NCBI GenBank assembly: GCA_001986395.2
Contig: MQVO02000007.1
Span: 1,426,001-1,490,000 of the forward strand
Source: Irpex lacteus
Lineage: Eukaryota; Basidiomycota; Agaricomycetes; Polyporales; Irpicaceae
Reading direction: 5' to 3'
Length of the DNA stretch: 64,000 bases
In this document: positions 56,680 to 64,000 of the stretch, piece after piece
How positions within the stretch are numbered: position 1 is the stretch's first letter
Layout: the number at the start of each line of letters is the position of its first letter
The notes under the pieces: model-generated
Told to the model about the DNA's origin: nothing
Databases searched by the model: none
Seen by the model: only the letters and a program-made list of their open reading frames with translations
Position numbers and translations under genes: made by a program

Positions 56680-59390
56680 TCAGGCGACCGAGTCTAACTC
56701 TGCTAGATGGACAGCACCGAGCCAGGCCATGATGACCTCCACGCGAGGACCATGGAGCGGGATATTGATACTCATAGGCTTCTTCTTACCCTTCGTCCCA
56801 GTCTTCTCTGCGTTCTTCTCTGCAGCAGCCTTCTCTTTCTGCTTCGTGGCCACCGGAACGAGTAGCATGCGGGCATGGTCAAGCGACTCAACAAGGTCGA
56901 CACGGCTGGAGGTAGCTTGTGGGGAAGTACGTCCAGAGGACGGGTTCGAAGGATGGATAGCGGAGCTCGAGCTGGAGCCATTGACTCCCATCGTTGGAGT
57001 GAGCAGAGAGTTAGAGGCAGAGGTCGGTAGAGGCTCAGGAGGAGGTAAGATAGACAAAGTACGAGGACGATCTTTCTCCTTCGATTTTTGCGAGCGAGAG
57101 TGAAGTTCGACAGCGAGGCTGTTGGATCGCATGAGAGAATGAGGCTGGATTCCGGTACGCCACCCACTGGCAAGACGTTCGAGTATCTCGATGAATTCAG
57201 CTTGTGCCATCGAGCGAGGAGGTAAGAAGACCGGATATCCTTCAAGAGCATCGACAAGAAGTGCAGTCCTATAGAACGTAGGGACAAGGGTAGGGAAGTC
57301 ACCAAGCAGGATATGACAGATGAGAATGCTGAAATGAGATTCAACAAGAAGAGGGTGATAGGTGGTGAACATTGTCGGCATATCAGGGTGAAGTGGGTCT
57401 GGTGGAGGATGGTGACTGCCGGGCCTGAAGCTCTGAGATAGCAAGAAAGCGTGCTCAGCCTTGCGAGAGAGGTCCACGTCGTCGACGGGGTCAATCGGGG
57501 GACCTTCCAAGACATCGAAATGCGACAAGAACTTCTCGTGATCGCGTAGACTTTTCTTCACCAAGCCGAAGATCTGCTCTCTGAACTCGTCACAGGCTAA
57601 GACTTGCTGGTAGGCTTTGAGTTTCTCTCCCTGCTTGCTGCCAAGGGGACCGTCCGGATTTCCTATCTCCACACCTCCATATCGGCCGTTCTCGATGTAA
57701 CACAACCGTAACTCCGCGCCATCTACAGTCGGTTCCTTTCGGATACCTTCTAGTTGCAGAATTGCTTGTTCGATGAGGTAAACAGCATGCTGAAGATATG
57801 CCGCTCCACGAAGAAACAAGCACTGTGGTTCAATGGGATCAGGAGCATCCGGCAGTACAGATGGATGGAGCAGCAGCGGTTCTCCATCCGGTCCGTCAAT
57901 CGTGGGCCCCTCTGTGCTAGGTGACGAGCTAGTCCCATCTACAGATGCCTGATCATACATCTTCGAGCCGCCAGACTTCCCTTTCTTCTTCTTACCCTTT
58001 CCCCTCTGTTCGCTGGGCATCCCATTCATGAAATGCGCCGTCTTCGTTTTACGCTGGGCCCGAGATTCTCGCAGCACGTACGTAAAATCTTTAACGGCGA
58101 GCGCAAACTCGTCACGGAAGCAACGCACTATGCCCCGGGTACGGAAGAATTCCAGACGATGAGGTTGTGCAGCTATCAAGCTGTCAAGCAGCGATGTGGA
58201 GGTAGACTCGGCCAATTGACTGGAGAAAGGAAGAGTGAGCCATATGTGGAACACTATCAGTGGTAATACACATACCGGGAAGGTATCTTCTCATGGAAGA
58301 AATGCACGTATCGAGCGTCAATATCGTTGGGATCTATCGGACTGTTTATGGGATGGACTAAGAAGAAGGAGCGGAGAGAACTGACCAACTCTGAGAACTC
58401 GTTCTGCGATGTCGTCGAACACGCTACCACCTTGCATAACCATTACGCTAGAAGCGATCTCGTCGGCCTTGTAGGCTGCTGCCAGCTTTTGCACAGCCAG
58501 AACACGAAGCCGATGTATACGCATAGCCGACATAGCTACGCTGCGCCCGTTATTCGTTTCCCCATATCCTCCTAGCCCTAACGAATGTGCCAGGGCCCAG
58601 GGACTTTGATTATATCCTGATCCTCCTCGCATGGAACCTAGGGCAGCAGCCGAAAGACCGGAGGAAGCCCGCACGGATAGTTCAGACGCCTCATCAATGA
58701 GCCTACGAATATGGGTGACAGAGCGGAATACTCCTGGGTCAATAGGTGGTGGCGTAGCTTTTCCAGGCTTTGGCGTAGGTAGAGGAGGCGGGGGAGGGAG
58801 GTTGGCAAATGCACTATGCGGGGATTCTGGAGGAGAATGGTCACTGAGGCTGGCAAACCCACGGGCTCTCTGGATCATTACATTGCTGCCGTTACCTGGT
58901 GACGGCGGCGGCGGTAGAGCAGGAAGTCGGGACTCGGAAGACGACAATGTCGCCGGGTCAAGGTTGATAACCAGGAGAGATTCCAGAAGTTCAACAGGTA
59001 GTTGCAGCCAGGGCCCCTGGGACAAGCATCAAAAGGATTCAACAACCTCATGAGCGTGTTACATACATGGTAGGAGCTGATGTACCGCCAGTGCTTGTTG
59101 CGACTGATACAGAGCACCGAGGGACGATCCTCATCACCAGGGGACGGCTGCTTGGGTCTGTCGGATGTCGCCTTTGCTTTGCTGGTCTTTTTGCTCTTCT
59201 TCTTTTTCTTCTTCTTGGACGCAGTAGCGTGCTGGTCCCCAGCCGGTGCTTCCGTGGCGAGTTCAGGAGACGCAGAGCGAGAAGAGTGCGACGAAGGGGG
59301 TGTAGGAGGCAGTTTGATGTCGCTATGCATGTCTGTCGTATCGCACAACATGGTGGACTCGTCAGACAACGTCGTCGTCGAGACAGGCAT
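56680..59390 (-). CDS. Conserved fungal protein with TPR-like helices, function unknown
   Basis: Protein of about 830 residues in four or so exons, start ATG 59390. It opens with a disordered Ser/Pro head and a Lys run (SKKKKKKKSKKTSKAK), then a conserved helical region: HGPWLQLPVELLESLLVINL, VTHIRRLIDEASELSVRA, RIHRLRVLAVQKLAAAYKAD, and after splicing LLDSLIAAQPHRLEFFRTRG followed by IVRCFRDEFALAVKDFTYVL, which looks like a TPR pair. Later helices include CLFLRGAAYLQHAVYLIEQA and ESHFSILICHILLGDFPTL. The tail is Lys-rich and ends PRVEVIMAWLGAVHLAELDS. I recall the TPR-like block from other fungal proteins without known function. Nothing identifies a partner or place in the cell. Confidence 0.75.
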
Positions 59391-60702
59391 TGTCTGTGTG
59401 GCTATGGCGTGGACGTTGAGGTGGAAGAGCTAAATGGCTGTTACGCGCCAAGGACCGTGAAGCTGTTCTCGATAATTTCTGTCTATAAACTCGTGGGAAC
59501 ATGATGATAACCGTGGCGTCTTATCCGAAAGCGGGGAAATACAGGCGCGCAAGAGATGAGACCCTCAAGCAGCTGCCATGAACACGCAAAACTCTTGTGC
59601 AGAATATGCCTCTTCGTCGCTATATTCGTATGCACAGCCTCAGGAAATACCGAAATAGTGAACATCGCTGCTGCAGAGGCTGACGACGTGAGCTTCCCGC
59701 AGTCGTCAAGCTGGTGCGTGTCATCCATGCAGAGGAGATATCCGGCACGACTCACCACTCAACAGGCCCACTTTCCACCCCAACTCGGCCGAGTATTTAT
59801 GGAAAATCAAGCCTGCTGTACTGGGGACGCCTTTCCATAACGTGTGTGCGTCCAGGCAAGGGCCATGCGAGCACGAAGCATGGGCCGTACTGGACTTGGA
59901 TAGTCGCGGTTGGCAATCATTTCGCAAGTTTACCATAAGGATTTCATGGCCTGCCTATGTGAGCCACCAACAAAGCGGTAATATTGGCGACTAACCACTT
60001 GACACAGTATCCTACCGAGTTCCTCATTGAAACGTTCCCTCCGAAGGATGCTTTGGCCGCGTTCCGGCAAGTGTATCCAGAAACTGCGCGTTCCCAGCCG
60101 CCGCGGAAGACACCAAGGAAGACTCGTCGTCAGTATGTTCGTGTACGACTAGTTGATGCGGGTGTTCGGGTATCGTCCAAGATAAACTCGACGACTGAGG
60201 CCACGCCATTCATGATAATCTTGAACCACTCTACTTCACGGTGTTGCCCGCCTCTGTCATTCCAACATTGCTATTCTTGCTACCTGTGGTCTTGGCACCT
60301 CGGTTTTCGTCGTGCCTAGGATACATCGTTTTCTTCGTACCATCGCTGACGGTATACGGTCAGAAAGCACGGTCGCTGCCAGGGCACAGAAGAAGCAGTA
60401 GGCGATCCGTTACGTGTTTCTACTGTAATAAATTTGTACAGCTGTGGATCCTTTTATACGTTACAAGGCTAAAATTATGGACAAGTCTTGTATCCCGCAA
60501 GTCTACAATATCGCAATTGACGTTGCCGCCCGGCTGTGATGTAGTTTAGCCCGACTGCTCCAGGCTTGTCCGAGTCTCAATTTGGTCTCAATGAATGGAG
60601 ATGTTGACCGCCTGACCGCGGACCCACGACTGGGTATTTAAACCACTGACTGAGCCTTCGCCACTCGCTTACACCTTGCCTACAAACTAGTAGCATCTCG
60701 TC
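59391..60702. other. Intergenic region, mostly unexplained
   Basis: About 1.3 kb. A frame at 59556-59840 starts with a hydrophobic stretch but has no further support. TATTTAAA at 60635-60642 lies 61 bp upstream of the next gene and is its likely TATA box. The rest shows no recognisable feature. Confidence 0.4.
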
Positions 60703-61218
60703 ATGTCAGATCACCTTCCATCCGCAGCTTTGCCCACCCATCCTCCTGCTCGTGAGTTCCCTAACCATAACAAAGACACAATACGCTAAATCGCTGCAAT
60801 GCTCACAGAGAAAGTGGCAGGTCGTCGTATGTCTATGACGTCCAGGCCCAAGCCGCATCTTCATTCTCTGTATGTACACGTCGAAGTTAATATTAATCAT
60901 GAAGTCTTACATCTGGATAGCGAACACAGAGTCGCATCTACCGATGGTGACGGCGACGATGAAGATGAAGATGCCCCTGTCGACTACCCTCGACCTGCAG
61001 CTCCCAGTGGTGATTCCACTCAGGGCGAGGAGCAGGGCCGCCACCACAAGAACGAGCAGCCCAAGTACGACAAGAAGCATAATCCTGCATATGGTCGCAA
61101 GGCACAAGAGGCCTTGCACAAGAAGGCAGATCTCACTAGACCTGCTAATGACCTAACCTCAGGGTCTTCTGCGCCTGGCGTCAGGGTGAACCAGCCCAGT
61201 AAGAGATTGAGCATGTAA
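60703..61218 (+). CDS. Small hydrophilic acidic/basic protein, unknown
   Basis: Three-exon gene for a protein of about 135 residues. Exon 1 (ATG 60703) encodes MSDHLPSAALPTHPPA; introns near 60751-60807 and 60870-60921 are removed to give QKVAGRRMSMTSRPKPHLHS and then LEHRVASTDGDGDDEDEDAP. The C-terminal half is basic and polar (KNEQPKYDKKHNPAYGRKAQ) and ends NQPSKRLSM, TAA at 61216-61218. There is no signal peptide or membrane helix. RRMSM and KRLSM resemble basic-residue kinase sites. I recognise no family. The consistent splice sites, in-frame joins and TATTTAAA box upstream make it a real gene rather than a chance frame. Confidence 0.7.
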
Positions 61219-61523
61219 TATCACTGGAGACGGTTCCGTGACCGCGACATAACAAATCCTGTACAATAATATTGGCCGTCACCTGTATCATCTGAATGCG
61301 ACTCACCTTGTACTGTAGTACCCCTCGAACATCAATATCATGTACTTGTACCCTTCCGCACTTACCGTCTTTACCAACCGATCATAACACACTTGATTCA
61401 CGAACGGGTTTTCCATGCGAGCCAGGATCTGGCTTATGACATTGTAGTGGGAGGCATGAAAACACATGTGCGATACAGCGAGAGCAAGATGAAGAATACA
61501 CAGCGACAATAGCCCAACTACGC
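61219..61523. other. Convergent 3' region
   Basis: About 305 bp between the small-protein gene and eL28; 3' UTRs of both. Nothing else seen. Confidence 0.4.
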
Positions 61524-62486
61524 TTATGCAGAGGCAGCCTTAGCAGCCTTCTTTCCACGAGCCTTCTTTGGTGGTGTGGCCTTCTTCTCCTTCTGTGCGA
61601 GGATAAGGGCGCTGGTGCGGGCGAGAGCAGCCTTGGAGAGACGAGAAGAGTGTCAGCAACATGTTCTTATCCAAGAGAAAAAGAAAAATAAGAAAAACTG
61701 TGAGTCCCAAAGTGTCGGGCGAGCGCGTTTCAGCAACGGACGGTACCCGATAGCGACATGGGACGTATCCAGCCAAGATTTGATCGGTCTCGTACTGAAC
61801 CACGTATTCTTGCACATCTGTCCACACCCAGCTTTCGTATTGCCTTGCGGCGGTCCAGTGGGCTCTAGTTGGTGCGTTATAGTGTCGTATGGTATGGTGG
61901 ATGGGTTCATGCATTTTATGCATTTTGTTCAACCCGCGGGGTAAAGTAGGAGAATATGAGGAACTAGACCACGACACTCACCTTGCGCAAGTCGGGACGG
62001 TAGCCACGCTTAGCGAAGGCAGCAACGACACCAGCGGCACGACGGGGTCCTGACCTGCTTCGGACGGAAGTGGAGACGAAGGACTTGCGGACAGCGTGAG
62101 GAGAGGATCCCTCTTTGCGGGAGACAATCTGGATGCTTGAGGGACCCTGGGCGACGTGGATGGCCTATAAACAAATGGTCAGTGACCTGCGACCCGATCG
62201 AGATGCTTGTAACGCACCTTCTCGTTAGCAATGCCAGAGTACTTGTAAGAGTGCAGGTTCAGCAAGTTGCCCTATTTCGCCAGCATTCCATCAGTCCATC
62301 TATTACAACTCGTTTTCTCGTTCACATACGTGCTCCTTGGAGAAGATGGGGCCCTCAGGAACCCTCTTCACGAGGAAGGCATTGCTTTTCTGGAAAAATA
62401 CAACAAAAATCGTAAGTCAGGCCGTTCTTCGCGACGCTTCAAAACACTCTTACGCGGGTAAGGAGCCAAACGAGATCGGAGGACAT
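61524..62486 (-). CDS. RPL28: 60S ribosomal protein eL28
   Basis: Cytosolic large-subunit protein eL28 (animal-type L28, absent from budding yeast), about 145 residues in five exons. From ATG 62486: MSSDLVWLLTR, then NAFLVKRVPEGPIFSKEH, GNLLNLHSYKYSGIANEK and AIHVAQGPSSIQIVSRKEGS, followed by RSGPRRAAGVVAAFAKRGYR and PDLRK. The last exon encodes AALARTSALILAQKEKKATP and a Lys/Ala-rich tail, TAA at 61524-61526. Three introns are 50-65 nt; the last, 61632-61981, is 350 nt, far above the norm of this window. Confidence 0.95.
61632..61981 (-). ncRNA. Long eL28 intron, candidate snoRNA host (tentative)
   Basis: 350-nt intron with normal GTGAGT donor and CCAAG acceptor in a ribosomal-protein gene whose other introns are about 60 nt. 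Ribosomal-protein introns often host snoRNAs. I see no C box (RTGATGA), so a C/D snoRNA is unlikely; H-box-like AGAATA and a following imperfect hairpin (CCGAT with ATCGG) leave an H/ACA RNA possible but unproven. Confidence 0.2.
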
Positions 62487-62909
62487 CTTGACGAACTTGC
62501 TGTACTTGCACTTTTTGGTCGACGACGACGAGCTCTGGCGGTGGCTGAGGGAAACTGTACAGTGACAAACACACACAAACAGCATGGAAGCTTTGATCGT
62601 AAAGTGGCGCTGGAGATGAGATTAAGTTCACGATCACCAATCTTTAGAGTTCTTATCTGTAACCGAACCGAACCGAGTTCTGTCTTGGGATTCATATTGA
62701 ACGACCAACGTCAGTTCTACTCGTATATGCAGTGTTGTGATTACCAGATAGTTATTAGTATGTAGTTTATTACAACAACAGAATGGGCCCAAAATAAAGA
62801 TACTCCAAGTCTAGAAAAAGCGCTGCAGAGATGCAGTCTAATGATCGCAGACGGTAATGTCAGCCTCTGTCTGTAAGGTGGACTGCTACAACGCGCGGAC
62901 GGTGCACAC
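62487..62909. other. Intergenic region upstream of eL28
   Basis: About 420 bp with the eL28 promoter and the 3' UTR of the Sec14-like gene (AT-rich 62740-62800). No further gene seen. Confidence 0.4.
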
Positions 62910-64000
62910 CTATGCAGCCACGGCAGTGTTTCCGATAGCCTGAACATCTACCTTCTCTACGTGTTTCTCAGGTAGTTCTGAACTGATCGCAGGTGCAGCC
63001 TTCTGGTGAAGATCTGAGTCGTCTTCCACTCGCGTCCCATCCGGGGCAATACGACATGCTCTACGAGGGGCACACTAAGTGAGTTTCCTATATCGAGGGG
63101 GATATCCGGGAGTATACGTACTTGACTATCTGCTCCCAATAGCTGTTCTTCTCGAACTCATACTCGAATTCTCCGCCAAAATCAGCGTCGAGTTGCTCAA
63201 GAGGGATAAGTTCTTTCACGTCGGGGTTGAAGCGCATCTGGAGGCACGGTAATATGAGTAGCTGTAACGCAGATATCATTTGATATATTTCTCACTTTGT
63301 CTCGGGTGACGGGATCGAGGAAAGGCGAAATGCCTTTGTAGAAGAAGTTTAGAATCATGGGAAGGTTGACGACTAGTGCGCGACCCAATGTCTCGACATA
63401 ATGATCCTGTAATATATGGAGAGTCTGAAGCAAGGGTAAGTTAAGGAAAACGTTTGGATGATCTGGCCGCATCTCACCTGTCTAGCCACAGAGATTGATG
63501 GGTTTGTTCGGAGCGAAGTTGTCTTGTAATCAACAATGATCATTAGTGACTCTTGCCCGGGGGGCATCAAGTCCTTCGCACGTTCTCTGCGCCCAGTATG
63601 AGTATGCCGCACGTAGGATAGAGTCGGCGGCAGATGCAGATTTACTCACAGGCACCAGACGAGATGTCGCATTTGCCGAGGACTTCGCTCAGTGTTCTCC
63701 AAGCCGGGACGCATGTAGATGATCGGTCTGCCATCCTTATCGAAGCCATTGATAACGCTTTACAAGGGTCAGCATCGGGTGAAAGGGGAGAAGCGTACTT
63801 GAAAGCTCACATCTTGCCTGTTTCGCTTTCAATGCGAACCTGTTCGCACGGCTTCACAGCTGACCTTACGGTTTGACACGGACATGAACGTACCTCGTCA
63901 GGAGGAATCAAATCAGGCTTGTATTCTCTTCGCCACTTGAGTGTACCCTCTATACGCTTCTTCCCGTTCTCAAGGTCCCATTTCGCCGCACGCATGTATC
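62910..64000 (-). CDS. CRAL-TRIO (Sec14-like) lipid-transfer protein, cut by right edge
   Basis: C-terminal two thirds of a Sec14-type protein; the start lies beyond 64000. Exons read from right to left: RAAKWDLENGKKRIEGTLKW and RREYKPDLIPPDEVR (end of the N-terminal lobe), then NGFDKDGRPIIYMRPGLENT, LERAKDLMPPGQESLMIIVD, TLHILQDHYVETLGRALVVN and LPMILNFFYKGISPFLDPVT, and FNPDVKELIPLEQLDADFGG. D-x-x-GRP-IIYMRPG and the HYVETLGRALVVNLP helix are hallmarks of the CRAL-TRIO lipid-binding fold of phosphatidylinositol/phosphatidylcholine transfer proteins. The tail ends VDVQAIGNTAVAA with TAG at 62910-62912. Six or so short introns interrupt it. Which lipid it carries cannot be told. Confidence 0.88.

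Noticed and set aside
59556..59840. Possible secreted small protein with hydrophobic N-terminus
   Set aside because: No family, no promoter element, no intron evidence and an equally long frame on the other strand; too weak to call.

Overview
The window is a piece of a fungal nuclear chromosome, most likely from an Agaricomycete basidiomycete. Almost every gene is split by short introns of about 45-70 nt with GT...AG ends and CTNAN-like branch sites. Several products are recognisable basidiomycete or general fungal types: a HapX iron regulator, a DH-PH-FYVE RhoGEF resembling Ustilago Don1, an SLS1-type mitochondrial regulator and a GIT1-like transporter. I count 24 protein genes; both edges cut a gene. 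I see no rRNA, tRNA, CRISPR array, virus or intact transposon.

Left block (1-28.5 kb) is dense housekeeping sequence: NRDE2 (cut) and NIP7 share a 188-bp divergent promoter; then a Sec39-type tether, an unrecognised Ser/Pro-rich protein, CGR1, a small hydrophilic protein, SPB1 diverging from a DUF423 membrane protein, a C2H2 zinc-finger protein, VPS18, SLS1 and hapX. NIP7, CGR1 and SPB1 all serve 60S assembly; Sec39 and VPS18 are both vesicle-tethering subunits.

Middle block (28.5-47 kb) looks different. About 7.1 kb (28.5-35.7 kb) and 2.5 kb (40.6-43.1 kb) hold no recognisable gene. Between and after them lie a GIT1-like transporter, a PPR-type protein, a stand-alone adenylating enzyme and a drug/metabolite-type membrane transporter. 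The transporter promoter carries four CACGTT hexamers, three of them in tandem, plus a TATA box, as expected of a phosphate-starvation-regulated gene.

Right block (47-64 kb) is dense again: SLX9 with a first exon consisting only of the ATG, a conserved coiled-coil protein with three apparent one-base frame breaks, the RhoGEF, mitochondrial uS15, a conserved unknown, a small acidic protein, cytosolic eL28 with one unusually long intron, and a CRAL-TRIO (Sec14-like) protein cut by the right edge.

I found no clear new multi-gene system. The observations most worth checking are regulatory (PHO-type hexamers, GATA and TATA elements at hapX, CRE at the small hydrophilic-protein gene), structural (start-codon-only exon, cluster of frame breaks, long ribosomal-protein intron, interleaved inverted repeats) and a few conserved genes of unknown function.
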